Origin: Mycobacterium sp. 852013-50091_SCH5140682
Lineage (GTDB): Bacteria; Actinomycetota; Actinomycetes; Mycobacteriales; Mycobacteriaceae
Length of the DNA stretch: 64,000 nt
Assembly (NCBI RefSeq): GCF_001665685.1
Contig: NZ_LZTB01000044.1
Coordinates: 82,010-146,009, forward strand
Direction of reading: 5' to 3'
This document shows, one piece after another, positions 25,365-32,455 of the stretch. The position numbers and the translations under genes were made by a program. The number at the start of each line of letters is the position of its first letter. The stretch's first letter is position 1. Under the pieces are notes generated by a model. It was not told where the DNA came from, ran no database searches, and worked only from the letters and a program-made list of their open reading frames with translations.

Positions 25365-26135
25365 ATGGTGCCAGAGTTTGCTGGACGTACGGTGCTTGTG
25401 TCGGGATCAGCTCGCGGACAAGGCGCCGCGCATGCCTTCCGCTTCGCCGAAGAGGGGGCCAACGTCGTAGTCTCCGACATCCGCGACCAACTGGGCGAGG
25501 AGGTCGCCGCGCAGATTCGCGAGAAGGGCGGCAGCGCCATCTATCAGCACCTCGACGTGCGCGACAACCAGCAGTGGCTGGCCGCGGTGGCACGAACCGA
25601 ATCCGAGTTCGGCAGCCTGAACATCTTGATCAACAATGCAGGCATCGTGAACTGCGATCCCGTCGACACCTGCACCGACGAAACCTGGAACAACGTCATG
25701 GACACCAACGCCGGCGGCGTCTTCCGCGGCATGCGGGCCGCCATCCCAGCGCTGCGCCGGGCAGGCGGCGGCGCGATCGTCAACACCGCCTCGATCATGG
25801 GCCTGGTCGGCTCCTGGGGCTACGCAGGCTACGTGGCCAGCAAGTTCGCGGTCGTCGGTCTGACAAAGTCCGCCGCACTGACCTACGCCAAGGAGAACAT
25901 CCGAGTCAATGCAGTCGCTCCGGGCTGTGTCGACACTCCGATGCTCGACGAAGAAAAAGCCATCATGGCCGAAAACCCGTACTGGGACTTCGACGAGTGG
26001 ATCACGGCCCAGCCGATCTCTGTACCGGCCCGACCCGAAGAGGTCAGCGAACTCATCGTCTACCTTGCCTCAGACCGCGCCCGCTACTGCACCGGCGCCG
26101 TCTACCCAATCGACGGTGGAACCACCGTCGGCTGA
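25365..26135 (+). CDS. Short-chain dehydrogenase/reductase
   Basis: SDR of 256 residues. The cofactor loop is SGSARGQGAAH (about 11-21), NNAGIVN at about 87-93, catalytic Ser in TASIMG and Y-x-x-x-K in GYVASKFA. VVSDIRD at the end of strand beta2 points to NAD. AAAGGAG lies 8 nt before the ATG. Divergent from the flavin reductase operon and carrying the same operator, it probably oxidises an alcohol or reduces the carbonyl released by the phospho-lyase. Confidence 0.87.
   Translation: MVPEFAGRTVLVSGSARGQGAAHAFRFAEEGANVVVSDIRDQLGEEVAAQIREKGGSAIYQHLDVRDNQQWLAAVARTESEFGSLNILINNAGIVNCDPVDTCTDETWNNVMDTNAGGVFRGMRAAIPALRRAGGGAIVNTASIMGLVGSWGYAGYVASKFAVVGLTKSAALTYAKENIRVNAVAPGCVDTPMLDEEKAIMAENPYWDFDEWITAQPISVPARPEEVSELIVYLASDRARYCTGAVYPIDGGTTVG
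26111..26130. terminator. GC-rich hairpin at the SDR 3' end
   Basis: CGACGGTGG (26111-26119) and CCACCGTCG (26122-26130) are perfectly complementary over 9 bp with a 2-nt centre, inside the last SDR codons. It faces the convergent DUF294 gene and may terminate transcription, but part of the symmetry is coding (DGGTTVG). Confidence 0.35.
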
Positions 26136-26248
26136 CGACGCCAGCTCGATAACTGAACGCGAGCGCTCGACTACTCGGTGTGCAAGGGCAACATCGTTGC
26201 GAATCTCCCCGAGGTTCAAGGCTTCTGCGCGCCGTCCGAGGTCAGGTT

Positions 26249-27277
26249 TCACCACGCGGAGAACGCCGACGTCGACGCCAGGTAGTCGAGTTTGCGGCGA
26301 ATTCCGTTGATTTCCCGGCCGATGCTGCGCAGCGCAGTGCGGTCCTGCGGTGACAGCGTTGACAGGTCGACCCGGTCGTCGTACTCGCCGCTGTGATTTC
26401 CGGGTAGGGCCGCATTCCATCGCGCCGCCCGTACCCGCCAGCGGATGCTGGACCCGATGGCATGGCACTTGTCGAGTTCGCGCGCGTCGAGACTGTCCAG
26501 ATAGGTGCTGCCTGCGCCGTCACGCAGCCGATCGCGGGTACTCAATGCATCTGAGCCGCAACTGAGCGCCGCCCATCGGGCGATGCGCACGACAGGGTCC
26601 ACCGCGGCGAGCTTGATGTCGACACCATCGTCGCCGGTGGTGAGCAACCGCAGCCGGGATGGAACGTGCGCGCGGATGTAGGTCGCGTCCTGCAACATGG
26701 CGGCCAAAGCCGCCGGGTGCGCCCGCGTCGCCGTTCCGGCCTGGCCGCGTAGATCGGGACCTGCGGTGACCGGCAGCGCGTCGGCCAGCAGGCCGATCAT
26801 CACCACTCCGCGGTCGGCGGCGGGGTCAGCGGACCAGTCGCCCATGGCGTCGGCCCACTCACGGGCCGTGCGATTGAACCGCACGCGCGCGGCGATCGCT
26901 CCGTTGTCGTCACCGCGGAAATCACAGGCGCCGAGCAGTTCATGGACCTGTGCCGCGTGCGCCAACGCAGCGTCGGGCGTGCTGTCGTCCGCCCGGACGA
27001 ACAGGGTCTCGAGATCCGAGCCGGGCAGTGCGTCGCCGCGTCCGACGCTGCCCGAGGCGTACCAGACACCCCGGTCCGCGCCCACCAGCCGTGCCGCGGC
27101 GATCAGGGCTGTTCGGACCAGCGACGACCAACCCTCCGCCACCGTTGCAGCGCCGGATCTGGTTGCGATGAATTCAGTGACGGCGTCATGCGCTTGGGCA
27201 GCCGCGCTGATCAGGTCGTGCTCGGTGACCGCAGCTGCCATGCGACGGCGTGCCGGCTCCAGCGGGTCATCGGGCAT
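26249..27277 (-). CDS. DUF294-type putative nucleotidyltransferase
   Basis: Protein of 342 residues. The nucleotidyltransferase core is YASGSVGRGDALPGSDLETLF (G-S-x-G-R with D-x-E metal ligands, about 94-114 from the chosen start), followed by a GlnD-like helical part and a DUF294_C-like region with LQDATYIRAHVPSRLRLL and DIKLAAVDPVVRIARWAAL. GlnD-related proteins uridylylate or adenylylate partners; the target here is unknown. The ATG at 27277 is selected by domain position, with only a weak ribosome site. Divergent from the guanidine/urea operon, whose proposed operator lies between them. Confidence 0.72.
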   Translation of the reverse strand: MPDDPLEPARRRMAAAVTEHDLISAAAQAHDAVTEFIATRSGAATVAEGWSSLVRTALIAAARLVGADRGVWYASGSVGRGDALPGSDLETLFVRADDSTPDAALAHAAQVHELLGACDFRGDDNGAIAARVRFNRTAREWADAMGDWSADPAADRGVVMIGLLADALPVTAGPDLRGQAGTATRAHPAALAAMLQDATYIRAHVPSRLRLLTTGDDGVDIKLAAVDPVVRIARWAALSCGSDALSTRDRLRDGAGSTYLDSLDARELDKCHAIGSSIRWRVRAARWNAALPGNHSGEYDDRVDLSTLSPQDRTALRSIGREINGIRRKLDYLASTSAFSAW

Positions 27278-27354
27278 ACGGGGATTCTGACAGGCCCCGG
27301 GGCTGTGAGTGTTCGGCAACCAAACCCTTACTGACGGCTACATGGACGAAACAT

Positions 27355-27370
27355 CCGGGTGACGCCCCGG
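27355..27370. other. Small GC hairpin in the guanidine-operon leader
   Basis: CCGGG (27355-27359) and CCCGG (27366-27370) pair perfectly around TGACGC. I compared it with guanidine-II and -III riboswitch patterns and do not accept it as one; it may simply form part of the promoter region. Confidence 0.25.
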
Positions 27371-27385
27371 ACATCGCGGCCCGCT

Positions 27386-27405
27386 TATCTGTCATTCGAC
27401 AGATA
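27386..27405 (+). promoter_or_regulatory. Perfect palindromic operator upstream of the guanidine/urea operon
   Basis: TATCTGTC (27386-27393), ATTC, GACAGATA (27398-27405): perfect 8-bp arms centred 53 nt before the permease ATG. The form fits a TetR or GntR dimer. The TetR gene at 34155 ends the same gene group and is a candidate, although the palindromes around its own start read TGGACA-n2-TGTCCA. Confidence 0.6.
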
Positions 27406-27448
27406 TGGACCGGGCGGCAGCGCGCCCCGCACCCGAGGGACATCTCCT

Positions 27449-28990
27449 ATGACCAGTAGCGCAACAGCGCCCGGACGCGATATGTCCGACCACCCCGGAG
27501 ACCATCACGACCTGGCCGAATTCGGTTACGACCAGCAACTGCACCGCAGGCTAGGGCGGTTCGAGTCGTTCGCGGCGGGCTTCTCGTTCGTGTCGATCCT
27601 GACGACGATCTTCCAGTTGTTCGGGCTGGGCTTCGGATTCGGTGGCCCGGCGTTCTTCTGGACTTGGCCCGCAGTTTTCCTCGGGCAGTTCTTCGTCGCG
27701 CTGTGCTTCGCCGAACTGGCCGCGCGCTATCCGATTTCGGGTGCCGTCTACCAATGGTCACGACGCATGGGCGGCGAGGTGGTCGGGTGGTTCGGCGGCT
27801 GGTTCATGATCCTGGCCCAGATCGTCACTGCGTCGGCTGCCGCCATCGCACTGCAGGTCGTGCTGCCCACGATCTCGGCGCGGTTCCAGATCATCGGTGA
27901 CGACCCGGCTTTGACCTCGCCGAGCGGAGCGGCCAACGCCGTGCTGCTCGGCACTGTTCTGCTGGTGGTCACGACGACGATCAACTGCCTTGGCGTCAAA
28001 TGGATGTCGCGGGTCAACAGTGCGGGTGTCGTGTGCGAGATCGTCGGTGTCATCGCGGTTATCGGGGTGTTCTTCACCCACGCCCAGCGTGGCCCCCAGG
28101 TGGTGTTCGATACAGGGACCCCAGGCCAACAGCCCGGCTACATGTGGGCGTGGATCATGTCCGGCCTGATGGCTGCCTACGTGATGGTGGGATTCGGCTC
28201 GGCAGGTGAACTGGCCGAAGAGACCCGCAATCCGCGCCGAGTGGCGCCGCGCACCATCCGGTTGGCGTTGTCGGTTTCCGCGCTCGGCGGCGGCCTGATG
28301 ATCTTGGGAGCGCTGATGGCCGCGCCGAGCCTCACCGACGGGCGGTTGGCCACCGAGGGGCTGCCGTATGTGCTCGACACCGTGCTGTCCTCGCCGTGGG
28401 GAACGGTCCTGCTGATCGACGTGTGTATCGCGATCACGATCTGCACGTTGGCCATTCAGACCGCGGCGTCACGGCTGATGTTCTCGATGGCTCGCGACAA
28501 CCGCCTGCCGGGCTCGGCGATCCTGTCCCGCGTCAACGGCCGCACCGGCACTCCCATCTGGCCCTCGGTGCTCATCGGAGTGCTGTGCATCGGCGTCCTG
28601 CTGGTGAACGTCGGCAACGCTGCCATCTTCGCGACGCTGGCCAGCGTCTGCATCATTCTGATTTACCTCGCCTACCTGATGGTCACCGCCCCGCTGTTGT
28701 ACCGCAGACTCAAGGGCTGGCCTGCCGAGCGCAATCAGGTTGATTCCGAAGGTCTTCCGCTGTTCTCGCTGGGCAGGTTCGGTGTGGTCGTCAACATCCT
28801 CGCCGTGGCCTACGGCGCCCTGATGATCGTCAACCTGGGTTGGCCGCGAGCCGCGATCTTCAACCCGACCGGCGACATGCCGATCCTGCAATGGGCAGGC
28901 CCGCTGAGCGTCGCCGTCACCGTACTGCTCGGCGTGGCCTGCTTCCCCCGCGGCAAGACGCACCCGAAACCCGTCACGATTGGAGCCTGA
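27449..28990 (+). CDS. APC permease associated with guanidine/urea carboxylase
   Basis: Amino-acid/amine permease of 513 residues with about 12 hydrophobic segments: RFESFAAGFSFVSILTTIFQLFGLGF carries the broken helix 1, FCFAELAARYPISGAVYQWSRRMGG-like sequence follows, and GELAEETRNPRRVAPRTIR is the conserved APC loop. Members of this subgroup sit before urea/guanidine carboxylase genes and are thought to import the nitrogen compound. The ATG at 27449 has GAGGGA upstream. First gene of the operon; the next ATG is 2 nt past its stop. Confidence 0.85.
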   Translation: MTSSATAPGRDMSDHPGDHHDLAEFGYDQQLHRRLGRFESFAAGFSFVSILTTIFQLFGLGFGFGGPAFFWTWPAVFLGQFFVALCFAELAARYPISGAVYQWSRRMGGEVVGWFGGWFMILAQIVTASAAAIALQVVLPTISARFQIIGDDPALTSPSGAANAVLLGTVLLVVTTTINCLGVKWMSRVNSAGVVCEIVGVIAVIGVFFTHAQRGPQVVFDTGTPGQQPGYMWAWIMSGLMAAYVMVGFGSAGELAEETRNPRRVAPRTIRLALSVSALGGGLMILGALMAAPSLTDGRLATEGLPYVLDTVLSSPWGTVLLIDVCIAITICTLAIQTAASRLMFSMARDNRLPGSAILSRVNGRTGTPIWPSVLIGVLCIGVLLVNVGNAAIFATLASVCIILIYLAYLMVTAPLLYRRLKGWPAERNQVDSEGLPLFSLGRFGVVVNILAVAYGALMIVNLGWPRAAIFNPTGDMPILQWAGPLSVAVTVLLGVACFPRGKTHPKPVTIGA

Positions 28991-28992
28991 GC

Positions 28993-29820
28993 ATGACCAC
29001 TGCGACGACTGCCGGGGCACGCGACCACGCCCGTGCCCAGGCCGGTACCGTCACCGACGCGATGCCCGTTGTCCCGGCATCGAATTGGCCGTCCCCACCG
29101 CCGGGTGTCGACGCACAGCGGCTGACCTGGGCCGAGACGGTGCCAGGAGGGCGCTACACCACCAAGGTGTTGGCCCGCGGCACCCGGCTGCGACTGCGCG
29201 ATCTGGACGGCAGCGCGTGCGCCCACCTGTTGTTGTGGCGTGCCGACGCGCCGTGGGAACGCCTCAACGTCGCCGACACCGTGAAAGTGCCCTGGCATGC
29301 CTATATTTCGGCTGGGCACCCGCTGCTCAGTGATCAGGGGCGAGTGCTGGCCACCGTCGTATCGGACAACTCACGCCACCACGATGCGCTGTGCGGTACC
29401 ACCACGCTCACGGGCAATACTGCGAAATACGGTGCGGGGGAGGTGCAGTCGGCAAGCCCCGCTGGCCGGGAGCTGCTGGCGCTGGCCGCGCTGAAGAACG
29501 GGCTGTCCCGTCGGGACGTCGCACCGAGTGTGTCGTTCTTCCACGGCGTGCGGGTGGAGTCCGACGGCACACTGGTGTCGACCGGGTCTGCCGGCCCGGA
29601 CACGGCGGTGGAACTGATCACGCACCTGCCGCTCATCGCGGCCATCGCCAACACCGCCCATCCGCTGGACCCGGCACCGGTGTTCGACGTCGGACCCGTC
29701 GAAGTGTTGGCTTGGACGGCACTCGGCGACCTCACGGCTATCGGGACCGAGCTCAGTGCTCGCGATCCGGAATACCAACGCGCTTACCTGAATTCCGAAG
29801 ACGTCTGGAGTGCCCGATGA
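28993..29820 (+). CDS. UAAP1-type protein (carboxyguanidine deiminase subunit)
   Basis: Protein of 275 residues with a DUF1989 domain, the urea-amidolyase-associated protein 1 family. GGRYTTKVLARGTRLRLRDLDGSACAHLLLW, GHPLLSDQGRVLATVVSDNSRHHDALCG and SFFHGVRVESDGTL are family blocks containing Cys and His candidates for zinc. In characterised guanidine-degradation operons such paired proteins (CgdA/CgdB) hydrolyse carboxyguanidine to allophanate. It is coupled to the next gene by an ATGA overlap. Confidence 0.82.
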   Translation: MTTATTAGARDHARAQAGTVTDAMPVVPASNWPSPPPGVDAQRLTWAETVPGGRYTTKVLARGTRLRLRDLDGSACAHLLLWRADAPWERLNVADTVKVPWHAYISAGHPLLSDQGRVLATVVSDNSRHHDALCGTTTLTGNTAKYGAGEVQSASPAGRELLALAALKNGLSRRDVAPSVSFFHGVRVESDGTLVSTGSAGPDTAVELITHLPLIAAIANTAHPLDPAPVFDVGPVEVLAWTALGDLTAIGTELSARDPEYQRAYLNSEDVWSAR

Positions 29821-30437
29821 CTGTGCTTGTTACCGAGACCCTTGTCGACGAGGTGGTTGCGCCACGGGCGCCGTGGTCGCAGGTCGTATCCGCGGGTGAC
29901 GTGCTGACCATCATCGACCTACACGGCAATCAGGCGGTGGACACGTTGTTCTACGGAGCCGACGATCACACCGTGCGCTACAGCGCTCCGGCCACGATCG
30001 CCATGCAGGGCAACATCTTCCTGACCACCGGGTCGGTGCTGCGCGACAGCGACGGCGCGCCGATGCTGACGATCATCGAGGATGAGGTCGGTAACCACGA
30101 CACCCTCGGCGGCGCCTGTTCGCAGGAGTCCAACACCCTGCGCTACGGGCACCACACCAAACACCAGCACGCCTGCGTGGAGAACTTCATCGGCGAGGGC
30201 GCCCTGTGGGGGCTGGCGAAGGCCGACATAGTCAGCAATATCAACTTCTTCATGAATGTGCCGGTGGAACAGGACGGTTCGCTGGGCATCGTCGACGGCT
30301 TGTCCGCACCGGGCAAGAAACTGTCGCTACGTGCCGAGATCGACACCCTGGTGCTGGTCTCGAACTGCCCGCAGATCAACAACCCGTGCAACGGATTCGA
30401 TCCGACCGCTGTGCGCATGGTGGTGACGCGCCGATGA
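29817..30437 (+). CDS. UAAP2-type protein (carboxyguanidine deiminase subunit)
   Basis: Protein of 206 residues, DUF1989 family, second member of the UAAP pair. DLHGNQAVDTLFYGADD, EVGNHDTLGGACSQESNTLRYG and NFFMNVPVEQDG are typical blocks; Cys in GGACSQES, the His-rich HHTKHQHACVENF and Cys in NCPQINNPCNGF are candidate metal or catalytic residues. It should form the heteromeric deiminase with UAAP1. ATG overlaps the previous stop, and its own stop overlaps the carboxyltransferase start. Confidence 0.83.
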   Translation: MTVLVTETLVDEVVAPRAPWSQVVSAGDVLTIIDLHGNQAVDTLFYGADDHTVRYSAPATIAMQGNIFLTTGSVLRDSDGAPMLTIIEDEVGNHDTLGGACSQESNTLRYGHHTKHQHACVENFIGEGALWGLAKADIVSNINFFMNVPVEQDGSLGIVDGLSAPGKKLSLRAEIDTLVLVSNCPQINNPCNGFDPTAVRMVVTRR

Positions 30438-32455
30438 CGGAGTTCTTCTCTGCTCCCCGCGTGCGCACCATCGAAGTCATCCGGCCCGGCCTGGCCACCA
30501 CCGTCCAGGACTGGCCCGGCCGGGTCGGCTACTGGCAGATCGGGGTGCCGCCGTCGGGACCGATGGACGACGTGTCATTCCGGCTGGCCAACATCGCGGT
30601 GGGCAACCCCGAAGGCGCGCCGGGATTCGAGACCACCATGGCGGGCCCCGCGTTACGGTTCGACACCGACACGTGGGTGTGTGTCACCGGTGCGCCGGCA
30701 CCGGTCACGATCGACGGGGTGCGGGTCCCGCAATGGGAACCGGTGCTGGTGGGGGCGAATCAGATCCTTGACGTGGGCCTGGTTGCTGGTGCGGGTCTGC
30801 GCTCGTACATCGCGGTGGCCGGTGGGCTGCGCGCCGACGAATATCTCGGCAGCGCTGCGACATTCACCCTCGGCCGGTTCGGCGGACATGAGGGCCGGGT
30901 GCTGTGCGGCGCGGACAAACTCGACATTGCCGACGCTCCGGTGGGACGGCGGCGGCGGATCCTCTACGACGAGCAACCCGCCATCGGCAAGCATTGGTAC
31001 ATCGCCGTCACGGTGGGCCCGCATTCGGCACCGGAGTTCTTCACCCGCGATGACATCGACACCCTGTTGGAGCACGACTACGAGGTGCACTTCAATTCTG
31101 ACCGCACCGGGGTTCGGTTGATCGGGCCGAAACCCGAATGGGCCCGGCCCGACGGCGGGGAAGCCGGACTACACCCGTCGAACATTCACGACAACGCCTA
31201 TTCGGTGGGCTCGCTCGATTTCACCGGCGATACCCCGATTCTGCTGGGGCCCGACGGCCCCAGCCTGGGCGGCTTCGTCTGCCCGGTCACTGTCACCGCT
31301 GCCGATCGGTGGAAGCTGGGCCAGCTCGCGCCGGGGGCCACGGTACGGTTCGTGCCGGTGCGGGCCGATGCGGCACCGTCGCCCGCCACAGTGGGCAGGC
31401 CGCGACGCGCCTTCATTCCGGCCGTGTTCTCCTCCGGTGGTGACGAGGACGACGGAATCCTGCACCGGGCAACCTCGTCCGATGGATCGACGGCGGTCAC
31501 CTACCGGCGCTGCGGCGACGACAACGTGCTCGTCGAATATGGGGAGATGCGCCTCGATCTGGCGCTGCGGGCCCGTGTGCACGCCTTGCACCACGCGCTG
31601 GAACAGGATCGGCCGGCCGGCCTTGTCGACCTCACGCCTGGTGTGCGTTCGTTGCAGGTGAAGGTGGACTCGACCCAGCTCCCGCTCTCGAAGCTGGTGC
31701 CCCTGTTGACCGAGCGGGAGGCGTCACTGCCGGCCGCACATGACCTCGTGGTCCCCAGTCGCACCGTGCGGCTGCCGTTGAGTTGGGACGATCCCGCGAC
31801 GCGTGAGGCGATCGAGCGCTACATGCACGGCGTGCGGTCGGATGCGCCGTGGTGCCCGTGGAACATCGAATTCATCCGCCGGATGAACGGCCTGCAGTCG
31901 ACCGATGATGTGCACCGGATCGTGTACGACGCAGAGTATCTCGTGCTCGGCCTGGGTGACGTGTATCTCGGCGCGCCGGTGGCGACACCGCTGGATCCCC
32001 GGCACCGGCTGGTGACCACCAAGTACAACCCGGCCCGCACGTGGACCCCGGAGAACGCCGTGGGTATCGGAGGGGCGTACCTGTGCATCTACGGCATGGA
32101 GGGCCCCGGCGGGTACCAATTCGTCGGACGGACCACTCAGATCTGGAACCACCGTCATCCGCTTCGCGCCGCAGGTTTCGAGCCTGAACACCCTTGGCTG
32201 CTCAGGTTTTTCGATCGTATCCAGTGGTATCCGGTGTCCGCGGACGAGTTGCTCGACCTGCGCGCCGACATGGCTGCCGGCCGCGGACGCGTCGAGATCG
32301 CCGACGGGACATTCTCCCTCGCCGAGCATGATCGGTTCCTGGCAGCCAACGCCGGCGACATCGCCGCCACTCGCGCGGAAATGGAGACCGCCCGCGCCGA
32401 GGAACGGCAGCGGTGGGCTGCGGCAGGGGAGTTCGCCAAGAAGGAGTCAGCGTGA
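30434..32455 (+). CDS. Carboxyltransferase-only urea/guanidine carboxylase homologue
   Basis: Protein of 673 residues corresponding to the carboxyltransferase part of urea/guanidine carboxylase: an AHS2 (PxpC/KipA-like) domain at about 10-330 (IEVIRPGLATTVQDWPGR, GVPPSGPMDD, SYIAVAGG) and an AHS1 (PxpB/KipI-like) domain at about 370-620 (YGEMRLDLALRARVHAL, DLTPGVRSLQVKVD, GAYLCIYGMEGPGGYQFVGRT). Full enzymes are about 1,200 residues with an N-terminal biotin carboxylase and C-terminal biotinyl domain. Both are absent: the chain starts at the AHS2 strand and ends KKESA without a biotin-type M-K-M. It would need biotin carboxylase and carrier supplied from elsewhere, or acts as an ATP-dependent amidase-like enzyme. 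ATGA coupling to both neighbours. Confidence 0.85.
   Translation: MTEFFSAPRVRTIEVIRPGLATTVQDWPGRVGYWQIGVPPSGPMDDVSFRLANIAVGNPEGAPGFETTMAGPALRFDTDTWVCVTGAPAPVTIDGVRVPQWEPVLVGANQILDVGLVAGAGLRSYIAVAGGLRADEYLGSAATFTLGRFGGHEGRVLCGADKLDIADAPVGRRRRILYDEQPAIGKHWYIAVTVGPHSAPEFFTRDDIDTLLEHDYEVHFNSDRTGVRLIGPKPEWARPDGGEAGLHPSNIHDNAYSVGSLDFTGDTPILLGPDGPSLGGFVCPVTVTAADRWKLGQLAPGATVRFVPVRADAAPSPATVGRPRRAFIPAVFSSGGDEDDGILHRATSSDGSTAVTYRRCGDDNVLVEYGEMRLDLALRARVHALHHALEQDRPAGLVDLTPGVRSLQVKVDSTQLPLSKLVPLLTEREASLPAAHDLVVPSRTVRLPLSWDDPATREAIERYMHGVRSDAPWCPWNIEFIRRMNGLQSTDDVHRIVYDAEYLVLGLGDVYLGAPVATPLDPRHRLVTTKYNPARTWTPENAVGIGGAYLCIYGMEGPGGYQFVGRTTQIWNHRHPLRAAGFEPEHPWLLRFFDRIQWYPVSADELLDLRADMAAGRGRVEIADGTFSLAEHDRFLAANAGDIAATRAEMETARAEERQRWAAAGEFAKKESA

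Noticed and set aside
27340..27410. Possible guanidine-II or -III riboswitch before the permease
   Set aside because: One CCGGG-TGACGC-CCCGG hairpin and a GGACGA are present, but the paired ACGR loops of guanidine-II and the pseudoknot sequence of guanidine-III cannot be found.
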